64,000 bases of DNA, taken from positions 1 to 64,000 of the forward strand of contig JAFYRK010000007.1 of NCBI GenBank assembly GCA_017559545.1, given 5' to 3'. The notes beneath the pieces are model-generated. The model ran no database searches. It saw nothing but the letters and a program-made list of their open reading frames with translations, and was not told the DNA's origin. This document shows, in pieces, positions 9,287-17,618 of the stretch (the stretch's first letter is position 1; every line of letters begins with the position of its first letter). Position numbers and translations under genes: made by a program. The stretch is from Bacteroidales bacterium. GTDB taxonomy: Bacteria; Bacteroidota; Bacteroidia; Bacteroidales; UBA932.

Positions 9287-10072
9287 TTATTCAGCAAGGG
9301 ATTCCCAATTTCCGGTTACTCGGAAATTTCCGATACGTCCATCATATCCGTGATAATCACGGATCATAACTGAACGGATTGCATGCTTGAGAGTGCTTTC
9401 GCCGGCATTTGCAACAACAAGCGGCTGAGGCTCTGCTGTAGAGAGGTCAGGGTTCACAAATAGAGAAGCAAGGGATGCATTATAATCTATCTTGAGTACA
9501 ACAAGATTGGTCTGACCCATCTCAAAAGCCATATTCGACTCAACAGTCTCTTCTATCAGCCTTACTCCGAAATAATAATTCGTCTTTACCTGTTCATCAC
9601 GCTTTACGTATACAGTTCCTCTATGTCCGCCACCCGTATATGATGAGCAAAAACCAGCAAGCGGAGACATGTTCTTTGTACCGATCCTGTCAAAATTAAC
9701 AAGGAATGCAAGATAGAGAACACCTGAACGCAGTTCCTTTGAACTTTCTGTAAGTGAGTATACAGACATTCTGCGTCCCTTGACATCATCATTAAAAGCA
9801 GAACCTAGAAGAATCGAGCATCCAGCCTCATTATATCCTTCATATGACAGCCCTTCAGCAACCTTCGGGCTCACTGCACCTTCAACCGGCTTTGATGTAT
9901 ATCCCGCAGACCATTGATATTGAGCGATGGGATCATCCTTGGCTGTATAGATATTTTTCTCAAGCACATCTAAGGGCGCATAACCCTCCATTAAGTTATT
10001 CTTTACAATCTGAGCATCCATCGACACCGATACTGCAAGCGCAGCAACAATAGTTATAAAAATCTTTTTCAT
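9287..10072 (-). CDS. Secreted PUL protein of unknown function, possible concanavalin/LamG-like fold
   Basis: This 261-residue protein has a signal peptide (KKIFITIVAALAVSVSMDAQ). No catalytic motif is recognisable. The pattern of short beta strands, with LRSGVLYLAFLVNFD, YYFGVRLIEE, LVVLKIDYN and a final DGRIGNFRVTGNW, resembles jelly-roll sandwiches of the LamG/concanavalin type; this is a visual impression, not a match. It has no lipobox, so it is periplasmic or secreted. It sits between the CE12 esterase and SusC with gaps of 25 and 11 bp and is clearly in the operon. A glycan-binding accessory role is plausible but unproven. Confidence 0.7.
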   Translation of the reverse strand: MKKIFITIVAALAVSVSMDAQIVKNNLMEGYAPLDVLEKNIYTAKDDPIAQYQWSAGYTSKPVEGAVSPKVAEGLSYEGYNEAGCSILLGSAFNDDVKGRRMSVYSLTESSKELRSGVLYLAFLVNFDRIGTKNMSPLAGFCSSYTGGGHRGTVYVKRDEQVKTNYYFGVRLIEETVESNMAFEMGQTNLVVLKIDYNASLASLFVNPDLSTAEPQPLVVANAGESTLKHAIRSVMIRDYHGYDGRIGNFRVTGNWESLAE

Positions 10073-10097
10073 GATATTGTATTTATTTGTTAATCAA

Positions 10098-11270
10098 TTA
10101 GTTTCCTCTTGGTTTTTGATAAGTATCCTTCGGTCTTGTATACCACATGAATGATTCCGGAGCGTCCGGACATGCGGGATTGAAATTCACCCATCCCTCC
10201 TTTGTGTATCTTGAAAGACCAGGGATTCCGTCCTTGATGCCTTGAACCACACATTTTGCTGTCTCATATGCACCGAAAGGGCTGAAATGAGTATTATCCT
10301 TAAGGTCTTTATCTAATCCTTTCAGTGATCCTGCGGGCAGATGTGTCAGTAAAGCTTCTGATCCTTTTTCACCCATGGCAATATACATTGTAGTTGTCAT
10401 TGCTGTCAGGTCTATCAATGGACATTGTTCGCGTGATGCAACTAGACGCATTGCCTCCGGAAACTCACCGTGAGTGTCAATCAATTGCCCATTCTTCCAT
10501 CTGCGTCTTTGGGTCGGAGTCAGAAGAACAGGGTGAGCACCTTTAGCTTTTACCTGATCAATCATGATCTTGAGATTGGTTGAATAATAGTACCACGCTC
10601 CTGATCCGGGACGGGTCTGCTTCTCATCATTATGGCCAAACTCAAGGAACACATAATCACCGGCCTTGACTTGTGACAATCCCTTTGCAAAGCGCTTTGA
10701 GGATATGCAGGAGTTCGTTGTTTCGCCTGTTTCGGCATAATTGGCAAAGGCCACTTCCGGACCGAAAAAAGCTGGTATCATCTGGCCCCAGCTCGCATAT
10801 GGTTCACCATCATAGTCACATACGGTAGAATCACCAAACAGATAGACAGTTACCACATCCGCCGGCTCTATCGAAATCGATTTTACACATGGAGCCGAAC
10901 CGGTAAATTCAAAATTCAGACTGTCATCCCAATTCAATTTTGCAGCAACATCTGACTTCAGACGCACATAATCCGACTCAAAACCGGGACTTCTTCTATT
11001 TACTGCAAATGTCTCTGTGATAAATTCTCCTTTATCCGTTTCAACAGCATCCAGCATTACTCTAGAAGATTCCGCTCTCACGATAGTGCTTCCGGGATGT
11101 TTCTTTGCACCAAAAACTACTGTCACCTTATAGTTACCTTCTGGTAGTGAAACAGAATAAGTAAACGGTCCGTCACACCGTCCTTTAGAATCAAACTCAT
11201 GGAAGTGAGTTTGAGCAGAGACGTTCAGAGTGATCAAGCAACTGATTATCAATAGCGAAAGACTCTTCAT
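10098..11270 (-). CDS. Rhamnogalacturonan acetylesterase, SGNH hydrolase (CE12-like)
   Basis: This 390-residue protein has a signal peptide (CLITLNVSAQ). Residues about 20-135 form a beta-rich N-terminal module often seen before CE12 domains. The SGNH esterase follows, with nucleophile block GDST (146-149), the Gly/Asn blocks in NYAETGETTN and GHND (212-215), and the Asp-His pair in DNTHFSPFGAYE (Asp325, His328). CE12 enzymes remove acetyl groups from galacturonate residues of RG-I and so expose the backbone to lyases. Its place in an operon with SusCD and opposite two PL11 lyases supports that role. It is 10 bp from the fimbrillin-like gene upstream. Confidence 0.9.
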   Translation of the reverse strand: MKSLSLLIISCLITLNVSAQTHFHEFDSKGRCDGPFTYSVSLPEGNYKVTVVFGAKKHPGSTIVRAESSRVMLDAVETDKGEFITETFAVNRRSPGFESDYVRLKSDVAAKLNWDDSLNFEFTGSAPCVKSISIEPADVVTVYLFGDSTVCDYDGEPYASWGQMIPAFFGPEVAFANYAETGETTNSCISSKRFAKGLSQVKAGDYVFLEFGHNDEKQTRPGSGAWYYYSTNLKIMIDQVKAKGAHPVLLTPTQRRRWKNGQLIDTHGEFPEAMRLVASREQCPLIDLTAMTTTMYIAMGEKGSEALLTHLPAGSLKGLDKDLKDNTHFSPFGAYETAKCVVQGIKDGIPGLSRYTKEGWVNFNPACPDAPESFMWYTRPKDTYQKPRGN

Positions 11271-11280
11271 AACAAATCAT

Positions 11281-13566
11281 TTAGAATGCAAAAGCATAGC
11301 GGAAATATCCGTAACGGCCATTAACATAACCTGTCTGCATCAGTGCATTATTATTTTCATCAGACTCCCACAATGAATAGTACATACATAATGCAGTACC
11401 TGCACGAAGTGTGCTTGTCCAATAAGCCTTGAACTGATTCTTTGCACCAGCTTCAGTGCCCTCAAACACTTCTTCTCCACCGGCATGTTTAAGACTGGAA
11501 TTCAAGACTGACTCATTCTCTGCCATTTCCTCAAACTCTTTGTAGCTTGGAAGATACCAGTCTGTGGTATACGACGGAAGCACAACAGCATTTCTAAACG
11601 ATTGAATTGAAGCAGTAAAGTTCTCCATCATTCCATCAGTACCATCATACCTCAAAAGTCCGGCCGTATATCCGAAACCATTGTAGTCAGTATCCTTGTA
11701 ATCATTCTTATCCAATCCCAAATTTGTGTACCAGTCATTTTTATTCTGTGCTTTTCCAAAATATATTGCTTCCTGGTTTTCTCTTTCAAGTGCATAGACG
11801 AGAGCGTGAGTAAAGGTCGGATGTGCTGCCTCTATCTGATCGGTGGTGCCTAGCATATATATTACTCCGACTGCATTTTCAGGAGCGGGCACGTTGGGAT
11901 CATATGACACAAGTGAACCATCTGCACAAAAATAATCTCCCACCTTGATCTCCATTCTGCCACCTATATTTCCACCATCTATCTTATAAGGCCTGCAATT
12001 TCCAGCCGGAATGCCATCTGGAATATTTATGGAGAATTTCTTTGATTTTCCTGCAGAAACAAATGTACCTGAGAGTGCAAGGGAGACATCTGGCCTGACA
12101 AGGAAACGGTATGTCTGTGAGGCCTGTTCATAATACGGCTTTATCTCTATCGCCGGCTCATTGCCGATTGCAGCATTAATCACAAGATCAGTTGCTTCTG
12201 AAATGACATATGGTTTCAATACCGGTTCTGTATTGGTAAAAGTATATGAGCGTTTAGGAAAGGCCACATCTACCAGTCCAAGTCTGTGTACCATATCAAA
12301 GGTTACAGTAAACTTTCCATTCTTCTCTACCACATCGGCCGAACTGGTCATCAAGTCCGTACCATCATATTTCTCTGATGTTGAAATATCGTACGGAAGT
12401 TTCCAAGATGCAAGTTTTGATGCGAAAGGATCAGAGGCTGATGCTTCAAAAGGCGATGCCTGATCATATGGATAATATGCATAGAAAACGGCTCCCTGCA
12501 TCGATGAACTATAATTAAGTTTTGTCTCAAAAGACCACTCTGCCCCGTCAAAAGTCATCGGCAGATTGTTTACATTTGGCAATATTGCCCCATCCTTTAC
12601 CGCATAAACTCCGACAACATCACCTTCTTCAAAACTAGTCCTGAATCCGGCATCAGTCACAGCACGTGTCTGGGTTGTTCCGCCGGCATTGACATCAACC
12701 TCAATTTCCTCAGAGCTTATATCACTGCTATCTCCAACAACCCAGTCAGCAGTCCCGCCATCAATGATTGTCAATGACGCATCCAATGTCTCGACACCTA
12801 TTTTCGCCGTATACTCATGCACGGTATCCGATTCCAGGGCCACGCTGAATACTGTCGCATATGTTTTTCCTTTGTAGAGCACAGATATGGCGACCTCTGC
12901 AGACTGAGGAATCAGCAGAAGAGATGCACACATGTCAGATGCCTGCATGACAATAGCCTCAGGCCGTTCACCATCCACGACGCCGACATATCCTGTCATA
13001 GGGTCAAGTCGTCCTTTATGAACAAGACCGGAAAGAGTGTATTCCAATTCATCTGAACTTCCATCATCAGTGACGAAGTTTATTTTCATCATGCTCATCA
13101 GGTGACTGAAGTCGAATACCGCCACCGGATTTTCACGTGTAGCCGAGGCCTTTGCAAAAAGGAAATCATTAGATGTCTGACCAGATAACGTCTGCATCGA
13201 CTCATCAGTATTTATAGTCAATTCAGATGGCGCAACATTTTCTGCTCCGATAAACGGATAATACGCTATCAGAGTACGCACGGATCCCTTAAGAACGATT
13301 CCTGCCTTAGCAGGTTCAAAAGCCATAGCATCTTCGTTCCAATCAAAGGCTATATTGGTCTCTGTCCCATAATCTGACATGCCGTCGACAGAAACACTGA
13401 TCCTGTCTCCGTCCTCCCACTCCCTTGACTGAGAGTTGGAAAGTATTGTGACACTACCCTCGACAGACAACTCCTTGCCTTTGTAATCATGCCTAGAATA
13501 AGGGTCTTCACACCCTATCACCACAAGCAAAAGACCGGCAAGGCCTGAACATATTTTTCTGATCAT
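11281..13566 (-). CDS. Two-module fimbrillin-like lipoprotein with DUF1566/FISUMP-like C-terminus
   Basis: This 761-residue lipoprotein is first in the leftward operon. The start at 13566 gives a lipoprotein signal (IRKICSGLAGLLLVVIGC); the acidic residues after Cys (CEDP) fit a surface-export signal of Bacteroidetes. Two tandem fimbrillin (Mfa-like) modules follow. Each carries a W-E-D-GD-x-V/I strand pattern (REWEDGDRISVSVDG; FRTSFEEGDVVGVYAV), an AYYP motif and a SHLM/VHRLG motif. The C-terminal 170 residues include WYLPSYKEFEEM and YWTSTLRAGTALCM, as in Lcl/DUF1566 or FISUMP domains. I infer a surface glycan-binding protein, equivalent in position to an SGBP. A pilus subunit role is less likely because polymerisation genes are absent. 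Confidence 0.8.
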   Translation of the reverse strand: MIRKICSGLAGLLLVVIGCEDPYSRHDYKGKELSVEGSVTILSNSQSREWEDGDRISVSVDGMSDYGTETNIAFDWNEDAMAFEPAKAGIVLKGSVRTLIAYYPFIGAENVAPSELTINTDESMQTLSGQTSNDFLFAKASATRENPVAVFDFSHLMSMMKINFVTDDGSSDELEYTLSGLVHKGRLDPMTGYVGVVDGERPEAIVMQASDMCASLLLIPQSAEVAISVLYKGKTYATVFSVALESDTVHEYTAKIGVETLDASLTIIDGGTADWVVGDSSDISSEEIEVDVNAGGTTQTRAVTDAGFRTSFEEGDVVGVYAVKDGAILPNVNNLPMTFDGAEWSFETKLNYSSSMQGAVFYAYYPYDQASPFEASASDPFASKLASWKLPYDISTSEKYDGTDLMTSSADVVEKNGKFTVTFDMVHRLGLVDVAFPKRSYTFTNTEPVLKPYVISEATDLVINAAIGNEPAIEIKPYYEQASQTYRFLVRPDVSLALSGTFVSAGKSKKFSINIPDGIPAGNCRPYKIDGGNIGGRMEIKVGDYFCADGSLVSYDPNVPAPENAVGVIYMLGTTDQIEAAHPTFTHALVYALERENQEAIYFGKAQNKNDWYTNLGLDKNDYKDTDYNGFGYTAGLLRYDGTDGMMENFTASIQSFRNAVVLPSYTTDWYLPSYKEFEEMAENESVLNSSLKHAGGEEVFEGTEAGAKNQFKAYWTSTLRAGTALCMYYSLWESDENNNALMQTGYVNGRYGYFRYAFAF

Positions 13567-13602
13567 AGTCTTATGTTTTAACTTTACATGGTTTGGCGAA
13601 AG

Positions 13603-13610
13603 CAAAGTTA
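13603..13610 (-). promoter_or_regulatory. -7 element of the leftward PUL operon
   Basis: On the minus strand this reads TAACTTTG, matching the Bacteroidetes TAnnTTTG -7 box. It lies about 37 bases upstream of the chosen start of the fimbrillin-like lipoprotein. No convincing TTTG -33 box at the usual spacing was found, which fits activator-dependent transcription. Confidence 0.5.
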
Positions 13611-13745
13611 ATAATCGGCAAAATTTCCACCGCAGATAAAAATCCATTTTTATATGACATTCGTACGGAACCCTGGACGATACGCCATCAGACAATTATC
13701 ACATCAATTCACACAAAACACATATACCGTTTGTAATATTATATG

Positions 13746-13753
13746 TACTTTTG
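13746..13753 (+). promoter_or_regulatory. -7 element of the PL11 gene pair
   Basis: TACTTTTG matches TAnnTTTG and lies 20 bases before the ATG at 13774. Together with the minus-strand box at 13603-13610 it makes the 207-bp gap a divergent control region, the most likely target of the HTCS AraC domain. Confidence 0.5.
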
Positions 13754-13773
13754 AAGTTGGAACAGACTCTGGC

Positions 13774-15681
13774 ATGAAACATATTCTCCTGTACATATCT
13801 ATTTTGCTTCTGACCGCGCTTGACAATGTGGGTGCCCGACCGGCATACGACATGACCAAGCTCAGAATGGAGTCACTCGGAAGAGGTGTTGTCGCAGTAA
13901 GAACAAGTGACAACCATGACGTAATATCATGGAGATATCTATCATCCGATCCTGACGACATCATGTTCAACGTCTATAAAAATGGCAAGCTCATCACCCC
14001 GAAGCCGATAAAGGAAACATTTCTCACAGCCACGCATACAGAAAAGGAAGACGCAAGATATGAGGTAAGATGTATATTGAACGGCAAAGAGGCTACCGTA
14101 GGTTCATATAACGTAAAGGCTGCATCGCCGGTCGGATATATAGAAATCCCCGTAAAAACAGTTGCCGACGCGGTTACCCCATCAGGTGAGCACTATTCAT
14201 ATTATCCGGGAGATGCGTCTGTGGGTGATGTTGATGGAGATGGTGAGTATGAAATAGTTGTGATGATAGAGCCGACAAACAGGCACGATAACGCTCATGA
14301 TGGATATACCGGAAATGTTTATATAGACTGCTACGAAACCACAGGTGAATTTCTATGGCGTATAGATTTGGGCAAGAATCTTAGAGCTGGCTCTCATTAT
14401 ACAAATATGCTTGTGTACGATTTTGATGGAGACGGAAAAGCAGAAGTCGTCACTCGCACATGTGATGGTACAAAAGATTCAAAAGGCAAGATAATCGGAG
14501 ATCCGGATGTGGACTGGAGAGAGCATGGAGATTGGCAGAAAGACAAAAAAACTGGAGAGATGATATTGAAAAATCAGGGTCGTATCCTCAAGGGGAAAGA
14601 CTACCTGACTGTTTTTTCAGGAAAAACGGGGCGCGCGCTTCACACGATTGACTACATACCACAAAGAGGGAATTCGCAGGACTGGGGAGATAACAGGGCG
14701 AACCGCAGCGACCGTTTCCTTGCAGCTGTGGCATATCTCGACGGCAAGACCCCAAGTATTGTAATGTGCCGCGGATATTACACCAGGAGTGTTCTTGCAG
14801 CATTTGACTGGAACGGCAAGGAACTCATTCACAAATGGACATTCGACTCAGACACAAAAGGTAACGAGGACTATGCAGGGCAGGGGTTTCACAATCTGAC
14901 AGTGGGAGACGTCGATTCTGACGGCAAGGATGAAATCATCTATGGATCATGTACAATCGACCATGACGGCACAGGGCTTTACTCCACAAAGATGGGGCAT
15001 GGAGATGCCATCCATATGACATGTTTCAACCCAGACAGTCCAAAACTTCAGATATGGGACTGTCATGAGAACAAAAGGGACGGCTCATCATTCAGAGATG
15101 CAGCGACTGGAGATATCATCTTTCAGATAAAATCTGACATCGATGTTGGACGATGCATGGCAGCCGACATCGACCCAACAAATCATGGAGTTGAAATGTG
15201 GTCGTGGTGCACAGAAGGGCTATGCAACTACAGGGGCGAGACCTACACATCGTGGACTAAGCGTCCTCCTATGTCTATGGCGATCTGGTGGGATGGAGAT
15301 TTATCCAGAGAACTCCTCAACAAGAATCAGATATTGAAATATCGTCCTGACAGGAAGCGATGCAACGCAATCAGGACATTTGAAGGCGCAGAACACATAA
15401 ATGGAACAAAAGCGACACCATGCCTGTACGGAGACATCCTGGGAGATTGGAGAGAAGAAGTCATCCTGATCTCAGAAGACCACAGACACATCAGGATATA
15501 TGTGACAGACATACCGACGGAATATCGTTTCCATACATTCATGGAAGACCCGATATATAGGATTGGAGTCGCTATACAAAATGTTGGTTATAATCAACCT
15601 GCACATACAGGCTTTTACTTCGGAACAGACTTGAATGAAGGCATGTTCAGAGGATTTATGATAAATGCGAAAGTGAAATGA
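13774..15681 (+). CDS. Rhamnogalacturonan lyase, PL11, with signal peptide
   Basis: This 635-residue protein starts at the ATG that begins a signal peptide (KHILLYISILLLTALDNVGA); the longer reading frame upstream covers the promoter. PL11 features include the beta-strand start LGRGVVAVRTSD and an eight-bladed propeller with calcium-type loops GDVDGDGEYE, YDFDGDGKAE and GDVDSDGKDE. Also typical are YDAQGFHNL-like (here YAGQGFHNLTVGD), GSCTIDHDGTGLYSTKMGHG and GDILGDWREEVI. PL11 enzymes cleave rhamnose-galacturonate bonds of RG-I by beta-elimination and leave an unsaturated galacturonate, the GH105 substrate. There is no lipobox Cys, so it is probably periplasmic or released. Its stop overlaps the next start (ATGA). 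Confidence 0.95.
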   Translation: MKHILLYISILLLTALDNVGARPAYDMTKLRMESLGRGVVAVRTSDNHDVISWRYLSSDPDDIMFNVYKNGKLITPKPIKETFLTATHTEKEDARYEVRCILNGKEATVGSYNVKAASPVGYIEIPVKTVADAVTPSGEHYSYYPGDASVGDVDGDGEYEIVVMIEPTNRHDNAHDGYTGNVYIDCYETTGEFLWRIDLGKNLRAGSHYTNMLVYDFDGDGKAEVVTRTCDGTKDSKGKIIGDPDVDWREHGDWQKDKKTGEMILKNQGRILKGKDYLTVFSGKTGRALHTIDYIPQRGNSQDWGDNRANRSDRFLAAVAYLDGKTPSIVMCRGYYTRSVLAAFDWNGKELIHKWTFDSDTKGNEDYAGQGFHNLTVGDVDSDGKDEIIYGSCTIDHDGTGLYSTKMGHGDAIHMTCFNPDSPKLQIWDCHENKRDGSSFRDAATGDIIFQIKSDIDVGRCMAADIDPTNHGVEMWSWCTEGLCNYRGETYTSWTKRPPMSMAIWWDGDLSRELLNKNQILKYRPDRKRCNAIRTFEGAEHINGTKATPCLYGDILGDWREEVILISEDHRHIRIYVTDIPTEYRFHTFMEDPIYRIGVAIQNVGYNQPAHTGFYFGTDLNEGMFRGFMINAKVK

Positions 15682-17618
15682 GACTGAAAAATCTGCTGTT
15701 CATATCAATAATACTATCGCTTCTTTCATGCGAAAGACCGGAAACTCCCACCCAGACAGGAAACGGTAACGACAAAGAGCCGGTCACAGTTCCCGAGATA
15801 ACTCCGCGCATCATTCTTAACAGAGCATTATGGGCGTCCATCAATAATATTTCCAATGCCACAGACGCAGCACTGGCAGCAGACAACGGAAAAATACTGA
15901 TCAGCTGGAGATTATTTCCTATAGATGATGAGAATACAGCTTTTGACCTTTATCGTAGAAGCAACGATGGCAGAAAAGTCAAACTGAACTCTTCACCTAT
16001 CACCAAGTCCACATGCTGGCAGGATACCAGTGCCGACCTCTCGGCAGACAACACATACATCCTTCACATCAGCAATGAAAAAGAGGAACTTTCCAGCTAC
16101 ACCATAAAATCACAACAAGCATCCAACGGACTTCCTTATATCTCCATTCCGTTACGTCCGACCTCTGATCTTGGAAATTGGAAATATAACGCCAATGACA
16201 TATCTGTCGGAGACCTGGATGGAGACGGAATATCAGAAATCGTGATACGAAGAGTACTGGAAACAGAGTTCATAGAAGATGAAGAATCATTGGACGAAGA
16301 AGCCGGACCGACTTCCATACTGGATGCAAGACATACTAACCTTTATGAGGCCTACAAACTTGATGGTACATTTTTATGGAGGGTTGCATCGGGTCCGAAT
16401 ATAAACCTTGGCAATGCCTCCTCATTTGCCGTCTGTGATTTTGATGGTGACGGAAAATGCGAAGTGGCAATGAGGACAGCAGAAGGTACAGTTTTCGGCA
16501 ACGGCAAGGAAATACGTGACACTGACGTTGACGGGAAAACAGATTACCGCGTGCCGGGATCTTCATATCCTCGCGCATGTCCTAATTTCATATCAGTAAT
16601 CGAGGGTACGACAGGCAAGGAATTGGCACGAGACAACTACATTCCGCTTGGAACAAGCCAGGAATGGGGTGACGATTATTTCAAGAGAGCACATAGTCTG
16701 CGCGTAGGAGCAGGTAATTTTTCAGGAGGTTGTCCATCCATTGTAATAGGAAGAGGATGCTACGGAAAGATAGTTATAGAAGCCTGGGACTTCTATAATG
16801 GCAATTTATACAAGAGATGGAACTTCGACACCTCTGCCAACAATCGCGAATATAAAGCATATGAAGCCCAAGGCTACCACAACCTCAGGACTGCAGATGT
16901 TGATGGAGATGGCTTTGATGAAGTAATATATGGTTCATGTACTATTGATCACAATGGCAAAGGTCTTAACTGTTGTGGTCTGGGTCATGGCGATGCATTA
17001 CACGTAGGAGCATTTGACAGATCCGGCAGAATGCTGATATGGGGATGCTATGAGACAGGAACAGTCGGTGCCGCATTAAGAGACGGCTCTACAGGTTCAG
17101 TAATATGGAAATATGACAGCACAGACGACGTAGGCCGTGCAATGACAGCTGACATTGACCCCGACTCCCCTGGTAACGAAATGTGGTGGTATAGAGGAAA
17201 TGTCCACTCCTTTGACGGAAAGGATCTCGGATACACTGCAGCTTCATGTAACTTCGGAATCTGGTGGACAGGAGCTCTGAACCGCCAGCTCCTCGACGGC
17301 ACAAAGATTGACCAACTAAACTCGACAAAGACCTGGGACAGAGCATTTTCAGCACATCGATTCGATGTAACATCAATAAACGGCAGCAAAAACAATCCGT
17401 GCTATGTCGGAGATTTCCTAGGTGACTGGAGAGAAGAGATCATATATCCGTCATCGGACTTCCAGGAAATTAAAATCTTCTCAACATGGTATCCGACAAA
17501 TCGCAGAGTGCCATATCTGCTGAGCGACCACACCTATAATATGAGTGCAGTAAACCAGAACATCGGTTATAACCAGCCTAATCATCTTGGTTATTATCTC
17601 GATTCAGACTCTCTTTAG
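15678..17618 (+). CDS. Rhamnogalacturonan lyase, PL11, lipoprotein form
   Basis: This 646-residue protein has a lipobox ILSLLSC near residue 19 and a Pro/Thr-rich linker. A second complete PL11 propeller follows: GDLDGDGISE, CDFDGDGKCE, AQGYHNLRTADVDGDGFDE, GSCTIDHNGKGLNCCGLGHG and GDFLGDWREEIIYPS. It overlaps the first PL11 gene by 4 bases (ATGA), showing translational coupling. The lipid anchor suggests a surface endolyase making large oligosaccharides for SusCD, with the first PL11 acting elsewhere; this division is inferred. Its last 41 bases overlap the 3' end of the convergent HTCS gene. Confidence 0.93.
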   Translation: MRLKNLLFISIILSLLSCERPETPTQTGNGNDKEPVTVPEITPRIILNRALWASINNISNATDAALAADNGKILISWRLFPIDDENTAFDLYRRSNDGRKVKLNSSPITKSTCWQDTSADLSADNTYILHISNEKEELSSYTIKSQQASNGLPYISIPLRPTSDLGNWKYNANDISVGDLDGDGISEIVIRRVLETEFIEDEESLDEEAGPTSILDARHTNLYEAYKLDGTFLWRVASGPNINLGNASSFAVCDFDGDGKCEVAMRTAEGTVFGNGKEIRDTDVDGKTDYRVPGSSYPRACPNFISVIEGTTGKELARDNYIPLGTSQEWGDDYFKRAHSLRVGAGNFSGGCPSIVIGRGCYGKIVIEAWDFYNGNLYKRWNFDTSANNREYKAYEAQGYHNLRTADVDGDGFDEVIYGSCTIDHNGKGLNCCGLGHGDALHVGAFDRSGRMLIWGCYETGTVGAALRDGSTGSVIWKYDSTDDVGRAMTADIDPDSPGNEMWWYRGNVHSFDGKDLGYTAASCNFGIWWTGALNRQLLDGTKIDQLNSTKTWDRAFSAHRFDVTSINGSKNNPCYVGDFLGDWREEIIYPSSDFQEIKIFSTWYPTNRRVPYLLSDHTYNMSAVNQNIGYNQPNHLGYYLDSDSL

